Shown here piece after piece: positions 1 through 13,260 of a stretch of 64,000 nucleotides of DNA. Position 1 is the first letter of the stretch; every line of letters starts with the position of its first letter. The DNA comes from Polytrichum commune (lineage: Eukaryota; Streptophyta; Polytrichopsida; Polytrichales; Polytrichaceae): contig OX485806.1 of assembly GCA_950295325.1 (NCBI GenBank), positions 45,501,169-45,565,168 on the forward strand, read 5' to 3'. A program made the position numbers and the translations under genes. Under the pieces are notes generated by a model, which was not told where the DNA came from, made no database searches, and was given only the letters and a program-made list of their open reading frames with translations.

Positions 1-1
1 G

Positions 2-364
2 GCTCATTGCAATTGCCCACTAGGTATGTGAGGCAATATGTGTAAGCATGCCGTCAAGGTGTTCATAATGATTAAGAACGATGTTTCAGGATCTGATTTC
101 ATTAGGTATGCAGGCATTATTGCCGGGGGGTATGATATTGGAGGGCTAGATGTGTTGAAGGCATCTCATACATCAGAAGCATAAAAACCAAAAGAAATCA
201 TTAGCCGTGCCACTAAGACAGGTGATGCGGACACAACTCTGGCAAAGATTAAATCTGTCCTAGACAAAATTGAAAACGTGGCAAAAGCGAGCCCAGAGTT
301 GAAGACTTATTTTCTTGCTAATTTACACGAAGCCAAAGAAAAAAATAGTTGCACTACAAGTTAA
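2..364 (+). pseudogene. SWIM zinc-finger tail of a transposase-like gene, broken
   Basis: Frame 2 reads a SWIM-type zinc finger: C-N-C-P-L-G-M, a stop, then G-N-M-C-K-H-A-V-K-V. This fits the CxC...CxH pattern with the G-x-x-G-x-x-C-K-H context common in plant SWIM proteins, including Mutator-like transposases. In-frame stops lie at 29-31 (TGA, inside the finger) and 182-184 (TAA). The frame then continues as a charged, helix-like tail to a TAA at 362-364. The gene starts outside the window. With two stops in about 120 codons it is most likely a decayed transposase C-terminus. A decayed host SWIM gene is the alternative. Confidence 0.55.
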
Positions 365-988
365 ATCAAATCCTAGTTTGATGCATCCCCTATCTCAACC
401 TTCATTCAAAATTGGTCATGGTCCTAGGAATCTACAGAGATTCAAAAGTTGTACAGAGATAGGTTGGAATAAGACTAACATCCGGACCAGGAAGCCAAGA
501 TCGTAGAAACATTGTATTCACTATTGTTAGGCCAATGGATATAGGGAGAAAAAAATTTAAAAATGCCATGACATAATAAGACATAACATGACATGTTAAG
601 GCAGACTTTGACAACATATGATAGAATAGGGCATGATATCACTGGATTCCATGGCATATCATGATAATACAATATTTACTACATATGATTGCACAAACTA
701 TATGCATGTCATAAACCTCACAATTTGTTACAAACGTAATTCAAACATATGTAAAAATTATCACTAGCATGGTAGAAATGCGTCCACGACTCTCACATCA
801 AAATAATCCTCTTGTTCTAAACCTTCATCGTAGTGTGAGTTGTCTTCCACAGCTTGTCCTGCACCGACTTCCACAACTTCACCAGCTGATCCCGCAAACT
901 GACCACCCATACATTTTATACTTGGCGGATCAAACATGCATAGAACCTGAGATGCATTGAGGTTATCAAGATCGTCAAAATCCCCGGC
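365..988. other. No gene recognised
   Basis: AT-rich spacer between the convergent relics on either side. There are CATGACATA-type direct repeats around 565-665. I see no coding exon, RNA gene or clear element end. Confidence 0.5.
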
Positions 989-3397
989 TTATGTCCAAGA
1001 GCTGAGCATGTCTTGGCAATCACTCCCACTTGCTGTGCGCATTGTTAGGGTTGCTTCAAACATGCTCGCACCTAGTGTTTGCCATACCCCAATAGCCTCA
1101 ATTGATCCAAAAATATATTCAAGATCAATAATTTTCTTGAGAAGCAAAACACGGCCAATTGAAACGCAAGTCTGGTCAATGTCCACTCTAGGCCTGGCCA
1201 CCCACATGATACGCAAATCATCTATCTTTCCGATTACAACCATATCAAGACAACCTCGAACAATAATGTCCCTCCTATATACATTGAAGGCGTGCATCAT
1301 AGTTACAATATCAACGTACTTAGCACATAAGTCAACCACTCCTCTATAATTCTCAAACTCATCATTTGATGTGTCCAAAGTGGGAAAATAAATATTTCTC
1401 ACACAAATGAATTCTTCCATTGCAAATGCCACTTGTTTTGTCCTGGCCAACAAAACATCCGAAGTGAGCCCTTGCACATGACATAGCAAGGGCATGCGTA
1501 CGTCATATTCACTTCTCATAAAGAACTTAAAAGCTCTAGCAAGGACATGAGGTTCATTATGGATCCTAATGTTTTTATCTTTTTCCGTCATCCAGGCAAG
1601 TAGAACTGGAGCTATTTCTCCGTGTGTTGAAAAGGTCGTGTCACACAAGAAGGCTCCAGACTCCTGTTGAAAGCAGAATCCAGAATGAACCACTTTCACT
1701 GATCATCCTCCGTCACCATCCACACTTCTTTGTTAGATCTCAACATCTCCACTTCCACATGTTCATTCCGTTTCCGTTATGTGTCCTTCAATACATTTAT
1801 ATTCTCTTTCATCCGCGTGGTAGAAATCGTCATGATATATCCAGATTGTCTCTATCTTTTTATATATTACACCACTCCATTTCTTCATGAAGGCGTATCT
1901 ACATCTGTCCACGACATCCATTACATCTGCCCCCAGCTCCCTTTGTATGCAAAATAACATTTAGGTCGGGCCAACACAAAAACAAGTGTATACAAATATT
2001 AATAATTAACCAAATAAATTCATCGTAAGCTCAGGCATACATTGGAGAGCACCCCACGCTCCAAAAACCTTCTTAGCTAACTTCTCGGCCTCATACAAGT
2101 TCATGATCTCCTTTACTGGAGCCAACAAATTCCAAGATTGGACAACTAATGTGTAGAAGCCAAGAGGTATGTCAGGTTTTACTGGTTCTAATGATGGATC
2201 AACGTCCGGAAATCTTGCCACAAACCGCTCCAAGGCCGCCTTGCGTACCTCCGTCCTTGTATGTGTTGCATGCTCCCTTACGGCTAATGGATAAGGCACA
2301 TGTCTCATTCTAGACGTGTCTATGCTTGGACCAACAGAAGGATAAATACAATTTGCATGTCCAGACTTCATCCCGCCATGCATTCGTGCTTTAGGAGGAG
2401 TAAAAGCTCCTTCTGAACTTTGTCCTAGGCCAGAAGTGTTATTGCCTTCTTTCATGTCATATCCTATGCATGCTCTTTGTCCTACTTTCATTCTAATCCC
2501 TAAATTAATCGTTCGTTGTATTACCAACATATTTGCAATAGTGGGACTCTTGCAAACCTTTTATTTCTTTGCCTCAAGAGTGCGAACCGTCGATAGTAAG
2601 TTGTCCTCACCGGCACTTAGATCAATGACGTATGTGTTCTGCGTGTCATGCTCATATTGTTTCGCATTACATGTACTCCTTGCATTCTCTGTACTCCCTA
2701 CACTCTTTGTAGATATTGGTAATTTTTCCCCATGAGTTGCACCATGTTTTACTGACATATATAACATCTGATTAGGCACCCTCATCATATATTTTGCAAA
2801 AACAACACATGTTACCTTATTCCCGCCATGACCCATGTTTGGAAAAAAATTCAACTGATCGTATGTGGTCATGTCATACTCTGAACACACATTCATCTAT
2901 CTTTGTCATCCAAGGTGTGCCTTGTCCATGAAGTCATGGTTGCAGAATTGACAAAAAAAAAGGATTTTGATACGTTTGTCAGTATCGCTCACATTTGCTC
3001 TGGCTCACCGCCATAAGGTGTTCACCTCCATCATTAACCATTTGTATTCCGACCATATGTACGCATCCCTATTTGGAGCGTGTCCTACCCAAGTATTTTG
3101 GTATACTATGACAGGTTCCACCCCAAATTTACCAGGTACATTAAGTTGAAAGAAAGATACATCAGTAAACTAAACTTATAACAAAAGGCAATTGTAAAAA
3201 TTTAAAAATCTAAAAATCTAAAATACAAATTAAGGACTCACTTTAAGGACAATGTCAGGCTTGATGGTGGAGATGATTGTCTGCCACTTTGGATGCAACG
3301 AACTTATGCTTAAGACAGTCGCTCCATTTTTTAAGACTCCAACCGCGTCCTCAACCTCCAACCCCGAAAGGTTTGGATCAGCCTTGGAATTGATCTG
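989..3397 (-). pseudogene. Unidentified multi-exon gene or element ORF, minus strand
   Basis: Several minus-strand blocks look coding. Block 1 is 3397-3243 (begins INSKADPNLSG, ends at a GTGAGT donor). Block 2 starts near 3169 in matching phase 0 and contains VIVYQNTWVGHAPNRDAY. Blocks 3 and 4 are 2896-2564 and 2530-2006, one frame split by a TAA at 2561-2563. Blocks 5 and 6 are 1960-1763 and 1699-989. Blocks 3 to 6 all share one frame over 1.9 kb, so the gaps at about 2006-1950 and 1763-1700 are either short introns or stop-bearing decay. The 1699-989 block (236 aa) is well mixed in composition with no obvious domain or membrane segment. I do not recognise the family. Its position beside a SWIM relic and the single nonsense codon suggest an element-borne gene, but a host gene is possible. 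Confidence 0.45.
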
Positions 3398-6300
3398 AGG
3401 ACAGGGGGAATTAAAGGTGGCCTAAATCCCTAAACCTTAACATTGACTCCAATAAAAACCATCAACCATTTGAAAAGAACAAAGCAATAAAAATTAAAAG
3501 GAAAAATGATCTTTAAATTATTGTTATTAAAATAATAATAATAATAATAACATTTTAAAACCAAATCTTATTAGGTATTGTAAGTTACGTGTCATGATGC
3601 CGAAACCTTCTACCCAAAAGTTTGTCGTGTGCCGAAAGCCCTGTTTTCAGTCACAATTCTCACAATATTGATAGTCCAATTCGATGTATCACATCATATT
3701 ATGCATTCCTACATTCATATGTTAACAATGTCACATGACTCATCTAAAAATATTGTAGCAACTTAACGTCAAGTGGAAATTGTTGGGAACATAGTACCCT
3801 TCGCTACTTCGACACGGACTTTAGGTGAAGCTTGCAAGACGACCGATAAGGCTCAACCTGTGTGCGGAACTGAAAGATTAATCCAGATTGCACGTCAACA
3901 GGTGGGTGTACTAGAGTTGTTTGCTATCCAGAGTTGCAAGAGTTTTTAAACATATATCCTAGTTAATAATATTGAACGACTATGACATTGTGTATTGAAA
4001 TTAACAAGGTACAATCTGGATATTCATTATGGTGAATAAGTTGCATTTAATTCTTTCACCTGAGCCAATATCACCTCGTTTGGAAAAGCCAGCATTATAA
4101 TCTATGAATTAATCAAATCTTGAAAAACATTCTCACTTCTTGCATTTCTTCTCCTATCATTTCATTTCCTTTCCTTTCACTCGGGGCAAACCAAACAAAA
4201 TTGTAGCACTCAAACAAACCTACCCTTAACTTATTCCAAAGTGTTCAAAATATTGCAGGAATTTGTAAAGACTCTTTGTGCAAACCAAACACAATTGCAG
4301 TTCTTTAACCAAATTAAAACCCACGCCTAACTCATTGTTCAAGTGTTGGATATATTTGCAGTAGGAGTTTGTACAGAATGTACAATTGGAAAGCAAACAA
4401 CTTGATTAAAAGAAATCTTCGATCGAATTCCTAAAGTCCACTCATAATGTGAATATCCTCCGCTGATTGGATCGACGTCCGCCGACTCGTCCTGAAGCTC
4501 GAGCCTGTGATTATAGCCTCCGAATCACTCCCCTTTGATTGCAGAAACAAAGAGACCAACTCTACAGAGCTCCCATCTTAATCACGCTTAACCACTGCAA
4601 CATATATGTAGTCATTTGCACACACATAAATCCCAGTTAACATTTGATTACGTGAAATGCGCATCCATAACAAGTCTTATAAGCAGAAGGAAGAAATAAA
4701 ACCTTGGAATGTATGCAAATCTCAATTCAAACAAAATTAAAAAGTAAAGTCAACCCCAAATGACTTCGTTGATGCTACAAAATCATATTTTTTTATCATA
4801 AAGTTTTTCGCACATTCAAGCATAATCAATATGCCTTCAGCGGGTGAGTTCATGTTTTTTTATCAGATTTTAAGGACAAGAGCGAGTGCAAAGTGCTTTA
4901 ACCTCAATTTCAGTGAACTCAATTAGTTCAATAAACTAAATCTACACGGTAAGGATCAATCAATCCATCTATATAAACCTGTTATCCTATCGATGCAAGA
5001 ATGGCAGCACCCTTCCTTCGAAAGGAGAGGTTGGACCTACCCCCAAACAAGAACTGAGCTTCCACTGATCTCGATTCCTGTAACCTATTAGATTTCATCT
5101 GCCTCTTATCCTCCAAATTTCAAACAAAAACTGCACAGTCCAACAACATGCTCATGTGTTCATTTCCTACCAAATCACTGCTCAATAGGATTTGTACCCT
5201 TCTTGCGTCCTACCATTGACCTCAACGTTTGTTATTAGATTTCCATCTGCCTCTACCTTGCGAATTTTGAACATGAATTCCATGGCTTCACAGAATGGCA
5301 TAAACCACCATGCTCATGTATTGGCATCCTACCAAATCATTGGCGCATCCACAACAACAACATTGGAGCAATACAAAAGCACATGGATCAGCAATACCTT
5401 ACATGTAGCAGGGAGCAACAGTACCTTACAAGCAACAAGGAGTAGCGGCAACAGCATAGCATCACACCAGGGAGGAGCATCAGCACAACACCGCGTAGCA
5501 GAGAGGAGCGGATTGAAGAGGAGCGTCGGAGCGGGGAGGGCGGGCCAGGAGCATCGGAGCGAGGCCGGCGGGGCGGGACTGACCTAGCCTCGGGCATTTT
5601 TTGGGATTGCCCACCGCCCGACGAGTGCAAAGCTCGTCGGGGGTATTTAGGTTGCCCCGTTCAATAGTGGGGCTGCAACTACATTGGGGATCTTTTGAAG
5701 GTTGTTGACTTATCAAACTATCACCTTATTGCACATAGTTGAAATCATGTTCCTGATCATGTTTATAATTGTGTTTAAATGAATGTTTCATCATTAGGAT
5801 AAATGAAAATATAGGAGGAGGTGAGTTATTCAATAAAAATAAATAATTAATAGACTGCACTTAAGAATCAATATTAACAAGACAAAAAAAAAACAAATCC
5901 ACAGTCCTTTAACTTCTTTGGTGCTTGGTTTTCAAAGAACTTGGAGTAGATGTGGATGTTGTGGCTGCAATCAAGCAATGACTATATCTTGATAGAATAA
6001 TAAGATGAATTGAAAAATAGTGTAATTACGAGTCAATTGAATGATAACCACAAATGCAAGTATCATTGTTGAAAGAGTTTCAAATCTTAGCCGGAATAAT
6101 TATGTGAATTGTTAGTTTAAACCATGAATCACTTGTAATAAGCATGCATTTATCCGAATTAAACTTATTTGAAACACCTAGATGACTCAAAATCACCTTT
6201 TAAGTCTCCTTGAGTAATTTGTTTGGATTTAATCTATCCAAAACTTAAACTACATTTTGGCGTGGCTGTTGGATAAAGCTACGGCCGATTTAAGTTCAGT

Positions 6301-6467
6301 CAAACAAGTGCATTCGGAAACTCTGATAGACTAGAGTCTTGAGCAAGAGGTTTAAATCAACCTTTAGGAAATTCCAAACTATAAATAAATATGAAAATAA
6401 TGAGTTGCAACATTATTTTTATATTTTTATGAAAACTTGAAGAGGTATTTAAACTCAAAAATTGCAT
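3398..6467. other. Intergenic, no gene recognised
   Basis: Mostly AT-rich. A TGTTGGGAAC string at about 3781 resembles an LTR start, but I find no matching end or second copy. About 5440-5640 is GC-rich and has short open frames on both strands that look like composition artefacts. Nothing else can be supported. Confidence 0.5.
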
Positions 6468-6475
6468 TAAATCAA
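6468..6475. repeat. Target-site duplication, left copy
   Basis: TAAATCAA directly abuts the left end of the foldback element and is repeated exactly at 7695-7702. An 8-bp duplication fits hAT or a MULE-like insertion. Confidence 0.75.
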
Positions 6476-7694
6476 GGGGATCGCTATTTCCACATCTTTT
6501 TTGGCTAGATTCACACCTTTTTGCCGGTTCGGTTGCCGTGTTGCTAAGGCGCTATATATGAGATTCTTCATGGTGCATCCAGACCGTTGATCCACCAAGG
6601 CCCATCCAAGGGCCTCAATGATCCTAGGTGGCGGTGGGGTGGGGGGCGGGGGTGGTGCTTGCCACCAAGGCGGGGTGGGGCCGTGGGACTCATGTCTTTT
6701 TTGGGGAGGCCGGATTTAGGGTGGTGTCGGGCCTAGTGGCTAGGCCTACTTATTATATAACTAGTTGGTTAGCCTTACTGTACTTACTAAATAACTAGTT
6801 GGTTACCCTTACTCTACTTACTAAATGACTAGTTGGTTACCCTTACTCTACTTACTAAATAACTTGTCCCGGAATTGATGGGAACTCGTACCCGTTAATG
6901 TAGATGGGTCTTAAATGGTTAATTTTCAAACTAGCCTACTTATGGCATGATATGAAACAAGTAGGTTAGTACGAGATGGTTAGCAAATCCAAATCAAAAT
7001 TTAGGAGCTCATATGAATATCTTAGTCATTATCAAAGTGAAGATTATTATGGTGTCAATAATGATCATATAGGTCTCCATACCTAACTTCAAGACTTGCA
7101 CATATACCACTCAAATATACATGTGAGCTCCTAAATTCATATGAGCTCCTAAATTTTGATTTGGATTTGCTAACCATCTCGTACTAACCTACTTGTTTCA
7201 TATCATGCCATAAGTAGGCTAGTTTGAAAATTAACCATTTAAGACCCATCTACATTAACGGGTACGAGTTCCCATCAATTCCGGGACAAGTTATTTAGTA
7301 AGTAGAGTAAGGCTAACTGACTAGTCATTTAGTAAGTAGAGTAATGCTAACCAACTAGTTATTTAGTAAGTAGAGTAAGGCTAACCAACTAGTTATATAA
7401 TAAGTAGGCCTAGCCACTGGGCCCGCCTAGCCACTAGGCCCGACACCACCCTAAATCCGGCCTCCCCAAAAAAGACATGAGGCCCACGGCCCCACCCCGC
7501 CTTGGTGGCAAGCACCACCCCCGCCCCTCACCCCACCGCCACCTAGGATCATTGAGGCCCTTGGATGGGCCTTGGTGGATCAACGGTCCGGATGCACCAT
7601 GAAGAATCTCATATATAGCGCCTCAGTGACACGGCAACCGAACCGGCAAAAAGGTGTGAATCTAGCCAAAAAATGTGTGGAAATAGCGATCCCC
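6476..7694. mobile_element. Non-autonomous foldback transposon, 1219 bp
   Basis: Two arms of about 550 bp (6476 to about 7021, and about 7134 to 7694) are near-perfect inverted repeats. They start and end with GGGGATCGCTATTTCCACA and its complement. The loop is only about 110 bp. Each arm contains about four tandem copies of a roughly 33-bp unit built on ACTAGTTGGTTACCCTTACT (6750-6850 and its mirror at 7300-7400), plus a G/C-rich block (6620-6690 and 7480-7540). There is no coding capacity. The 8-bp duplication TAAATCAA flanks it. The structure is that of a long-TIR foldback element. It could be mobilised by a hAT or MULE transposase; the duplication length does not settle which. The arms differ at only a few positions, so the insertion is fairly recent or the arms are being homogenised. 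Confidence 0.85.
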
Positions 7695-7702
7695 TAAATC
7701 AA
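7695..7702. repeat. Target-site duplication, right copy
   Basis: TAAATCAA, identical to 6468-6475. Confidence 0.75.
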
Positions 7703-10700
7703 ATGTCTATAACTAAAATTAATATTCAATTCAATGGATCCTTGTAGAGTATGGAGGTCATGTAACCATTGAAACACACGTAGTTATAATTTTAGTACAA
7801 ACCTTTTGGTTTTCAAAACCTAATTTAGAAAAAATAAACCTATAGGATTCAAAAGAACCATTAACAAAATTGTACCAAATTTTGTAACATAAACCGACTT
7901 ATTAGTAAGCAATAGCCAATTTGAGAGTGTTAAGAAAAATAAGTTTTGCTCAAGAATAGTGCGTTGGACTTGTAGACGTTTTGGATAGTATTGAAAGGAT
8001 TGTAAAGTGCATAATTTTAAATTCAAAAACAAACAATATGAAGTATAAAAGCTACAAGTGATATGTAGAACTTTAAGTACACAAATCAATTTCTTTGGAG
8101 GTTGTTATCTCCAAGGAAATTAGAAGCTAAATCAAACAACCTTCAAATTGTGGTAGTATAACTTAAGCAAGGTTGGTTGAATACCCTTGACAATTATTTC
8201 TACAAATGACCATATTTGTATGTTGCTCTTATCATTTCTATAAAATTTTCATCATGGGGGGTTGGAATTCAAATAGGACCAAACACCCTATTGTACCCAA
8301 AAGGATTTTTAGATAATTTCTTAATCTTTCCATAACATCTACAAGATAAGATATTGGAAAAAACCAAGAAAGTGGGTGAGGATTTTAATGAAATTGTAAT
8401 CCTTAGAGGATACCCAAAGTTGACCTTAGATTCTTGCTCTTAATATACAGTCATCATAAGACAACTTTCCGATTAACAGATTGGAATATGGTTGTTGGAT
8501 TGGTAGACAATTTACTAGAACTAAGTTTTGTTTCATTTATGGACTACATGATTTTTGTGCAAGTTTAAATATCTCGGGGGGTGGGGGGGGGGGTTGACCA
8601 GCCGAATAGTACAAAGCATGTGAGAACAACTATAAGGTGTTTTATATTCATTAACAAGAACATTTATATAAACTTTGGACCTACCATAGCCTACTTAAAT
8701 TACAAAACATGTGATAATATATAATTTAGTATAAGGGGAAACCCCCCACTTTAGGTTTGAGGTAGAAAAAAATTATTATGACCAAAATATTAGAGGAATA
8801 AAATAAAATAAATAGAATGAGTATATTCACATATAATACATGCAAAATGAATGAAAAATTTAATGACCGACTTTTGATGTGTACATTTTTCTTTCACTGC
8901 TATATAGCAATGTGGATATATGCCATGCCATATTGGAGTTTTAAGTTTGCCTTCATACGGAACGAGTAAATCAAAATTATATAAGCAATTTAGCATCATT
9001 TGGAATAGTCTAAGTTTTCTTTTATAATTACCTATAGGGTGTTGAATTTTTGGTGAGTTGTGTGTCTGTGTTTGTTGTTGTTTTTTTTTTGTTTTTTGTT
9101 TTTTTTGTTTTGGTTCCTACTTAAAAGGTTCTCCAAAATCCAAACAACGAGGTTAATAGCCCCCATGAAAATACATGAAAATACTCTTTGTGCACACGTG
9201 GTTACATGACACAAGGGGGAGTGACCCCCCCCCAAAGTTAAATGATTCTACATTTTATAGATTCTTCCACTCAACATGTGAATTTTGTTGACTTTATAAA
9301 TTATGCTTGAAGGAAAAAAAAACATCTGTAATGAAAATAGATAAATGAAATATGTTATGTACAAGCATATGAAATTTCCATACTTGAATATGCACATGCA
9401 AAATCACATACAAAATCACATACACAAACAACCTTAGTAAGAAAACCAACCAGTGATAAGGGAAGCAATGATCATATAATTGCTAAAGATTATCACTAAA
9501 GAAAAATGAAAAGAATGAAAAATTGGCTGATGCATGTCCTTGAGATTAAAAAATGAGATCCAAAATACTAGACCAAATCTAAAAATGCAAACTTCCAAGA
9601 AAAAAAATGAAGGTCAATTATCGTTTTTAAAATCTGAACGGTTACAATTTGGTTCAACATCGAAAAACTTTTGTAGCACTGCATGTGGTTCAAAATTCCC
9701 TAATACCTTTAAATCCTTTACCACCTTTTTGCAAACCTATCACCTCAAACCTAACATCTTTTACATTTCCCTCACCATTAACATTAACCAAGGGATGCAC
9801 ACTTGGACATGACGTAGCTTCCAACCGTCACATCATGCCACAAATGGAAATGTTAAGAAATTTACTCTTAAAGCATGTAAGTTGATGTATAATCTCTGTC
9901 CAATAGACAAAGTTTAACAAAAAATGAAAAACATGCATGATTAGTGTTTGGATCACAACCTTTCAAATATTATTAAAATTGAAGTCAACCACTATCAAAA
10001 CAAGCACGTCCTTTTCATTTGTGGCTATCAACACCCAAACAAAAACAACATGAATTTGCATGAGTCACTATAGTAACTTGTGATATATGTCTCTCTTCCA
10101 CATTATGAATTAAAAAAATGTTTTTTAGAATGTTGAGTTTGTATGGCAAGTTTGTAAATATAATAAAATATGCCCTTGATGCACCATCCACTGTCAATGT
10201 AGAGTTTAAGAATTTATTTATTTATTTATTTGTGATGCATTTGAAGTTGAAACCTTAGCAAGAGCATTGTGCTTTCTTTCGGAGCATGTTGTAGGTGGAG
10301 GTGAGAGACAACTATTCCTTTTGAGTTTTTTTTCTCACCTTTTAGAGTTTTGAAAGACATCAATTTCATTTTTCAACCTGCTATAAACATAACATTACTC
10401 AGTTGATGAATTTTGTTCATGACTTAATAACATATTAAAAAATAAAGACTCCAAATGTTGGAATCCCACTACTTCATATTAAATATGAAGTCAAAGCTAT
10501 CAAACACAACTCACCTATTGAATAATGTTATGGATCTAATTCTCCTTCCACAAGTCCAAATTATCAATTTTTTTTTTGTATATATGTATATTCTGTATTC
10601 AAGAACTTGGCCAAGTTGTTCCCTCTATACTCATACCTTTCATATTATATGTCTACCACATAATGAAATTTAATCATTTTCTATATGAGATAGGGATAAG

Positions 10701-13106
10701 TGGATACTTTAATTTGATACAAAATAAACTCACATAAATGTAATGAATGAATACAAGTGAACATTTTACCATCAAATGCTTACATCAAAACTCACATATT
10801 GTCCTCGTTGACTTTACTCTTGCAAGATCACGAGTTTATTGATGTATTCTTGAATTTGCTTGGTCATCCCATGAGAAGATGATGGTAGCACCATGCAAAC
10901 ATGGCATGCGTTGCATTTGCACCGCTTGAATAAAAAGACTTGCAATTGAATTCTCACATGGATGATTAGAATTTGTCACTTTTGATTTTTACATTATTTA
11001 TTATTCTTGGAAAAGGTTTCACTCTTGCATTCTTCTTTGTGCATCTATACCATACAACTATTCTCAAATTTTTTGGTTCTTCCCTCTTTTATTACTAGCT
11101 TCTTGATCATTGATTTGACCATGAATATCTATTTAATATGTTTTTTTGAAATCTCATGTACATATTCGCAATCAGATAGTATTTTCATTCTTATCACAAT
11201 ACGCAAAGGAAACTATTTTACAGATATACACACCTACCAATTTTGTTACTTTACCTACTCGCAATCCTTAAAAATCCTTGTAATTAATTTTCTTACACAT
11301 ATACAAATATAATGCCTTTTCATACATACTCACTCCATAAATCTAATAACCTTTTTTCTTCTAGCTCACGCACACATCTCTTTCATACAAACATTTACAT
11401 ATAATTTTTATTATTATTTGTCTTTTCCAATTAACACTGATCATCTATTTCATTGTTTTACATAAACACCCATCCACCAATTTTATTCTTCTGCGTACAC
11501 ACAATCCCTCAAAATGCATTACCTTGTACTATTTATATACCCATAAAAAGTCCATTCTTTTACAAACACAAAACCCACAAAATTCAGTTTTTCTCTTACA
11601 TACATACATAAATTTCAATGTGTTTTTTAGACACAAACAATCAAATCAAAAGATGTCCCTCGCTCTTTTTCTCTCATGTGCATATACTTTTAAAACATAC
11701 AATGTACTTGAAATCCCAAATATTGAAGTGAACATAATTGAATCGAAAGAGAAATTAAGACATTGGTAGTTTTAATAAGTGTTGGTGAGTTGAACTAGAA
11801 GACAACAATCAATGCTTGAAAAATGTGCAAATTATTTGAGTATTTAGAATACTTATCTTGAACATGATGGAAGGTGCTAATTTAATGGAGTGGAAAGCTT
11901 CTCCTCTTTTCCTTGTTTCCTCCTCTCTTCTTTCCCTTCCACAAAAGTAGAAATCCATATGTTGCTATAAACATCCTCTTCTCTTGAAATCCTCAAAGAG
12001 ATCTCACTGAGAGACATGAGTAAATAAAAAGAAAAAAGGATGAAAACTAGACAATATTTCAAAATGGGCACAACTGTGTTGCTGGTTTGTTGGAAATTTT
12101 TTAACCCCTACTGTCATGTGCGACGGTAATTTGATCATGAACAATTCACTCTAACCCCTTTGACACAAGTTTCAATGGTGTTTGGATTTTTTGAACTAAC
12201 TCCTCTTGTTCATGTCCATGTTTGCTATGTCTTGCCACCTAGATAATTTTGATTCAACAAAGTATGTTATTTTTGAACTAATGCAAATATGGGAGTGTGC
12301 TCTCTAACAAGTTTAGAGTGGAACCCGTCCACAACTGTATGCTTCACATTTGTCACCTTCGCAGAACGGAGAAGATACACACAAGGTGCAAAGTTTTTCT
12401 GCTAGACGCAAGTGTGCCAATCACTGATGTGGGTGTACTCCGTGGCATTCGATTATCGTTCTATTTCCCTAAATTCTCCTTGGCTTGGTCCTCACACAAT
12501 TGGTGGCGATTAGCAATGAGGCCAGGACATCCCTTGGGAATCTCACAAAATTTTCTTTGCCTTCACAACTAAGGCTCAGTCAGGGTTGTATTACCAAGTG
12601 GCCCGATGTGGAACACAGGGATGAGGTGAAGGTCAACGTGGATGCTTTCTGAAGCTTCCTGCTGCAACTGGGAACTCCGCAATTGTTACTTAAGTTCCGG
12701 ATGCTTGGTGAGCGTTAATGGCGAGCGAGGGGAGTTCGATGTCTCCCCGGACAGGTGCTTAAATCTCCACCTCGTTCGCCTCCTGAATTAAATATCTATC
12801 TCCCATCCAGCTCTTTCTTTTGTTCCATCATCATGGCGTCGTTTGCTGGATAAATGTTTTCGCATTTAATTTGTTTTCATATTATGTAGTTTTCGTACAT
12901 CCCCAGAATGAGCGAGGAGGTCGTTTTCCTAGTCCTTCTGGGTGATTTGTTTAAAACAATGCCGTGTGAATATAAAAGGCATGGAAGACAGATCTATGTC
13001 TATAGAATGGATGGGCGCTTGTAGTCTGAACGGAGAGTGACAGATTGCATGTTGCAATCCTTTAAGAGCCCTGATTTTGGCTTCTTGCTCGTTGCCATAC
13101 GCTTAA
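7703..13106. other. Intergenic, no gene recognised
   Basis: AT-rich DNA with homopolymer and simple tracts: a G-run at about 8576-8594, a T-rich tract at 9076-9110 and TTTA repeats at 10214-10232. No exon with convincing splice sites or domain was found. About 12580-13100 is less AT-rich and lies just upstream of the SGR6-like gene, so it probably contains the promoter and 5' leader. Confidence 0.5.
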
Positions 13107-13119
13107 ATGGATCCAACAA
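13107..13119 (+). CDS. Possible alternative first mini-exon of the SGR6-like gene
   Basis: ATGGATCCAACAA is followed by a GTTAAGT donor. It joins in frame to an acceptor ending at 13273 (TTTGTATCAG). The resulting coding length equals that of the ATG-13261 model. An in-frame TGA at 13249-13251 rules out simple upstream extension. Which start is used cannot be decided from sequence alone. Confidence 0.3.
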
Positions 13120-13260
13120 GTTAAGTGGTGGTTGACACTCTGAATCTCTAAGGAAGTTTCTTAATGTTCTCAAGCCCTTGCAGGTCTTTCTGTCACATTT
13201 ATCTCTATCGTGGCAAAATTGCCCGGTGTCTACTACTATTTAACAACATGATGGTCGTCC

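Noticed and set aside
3781-4030. LTR beginning TGTTGGGAAC
   Set aside because: No matching CA end, primer site or second copy could be found.
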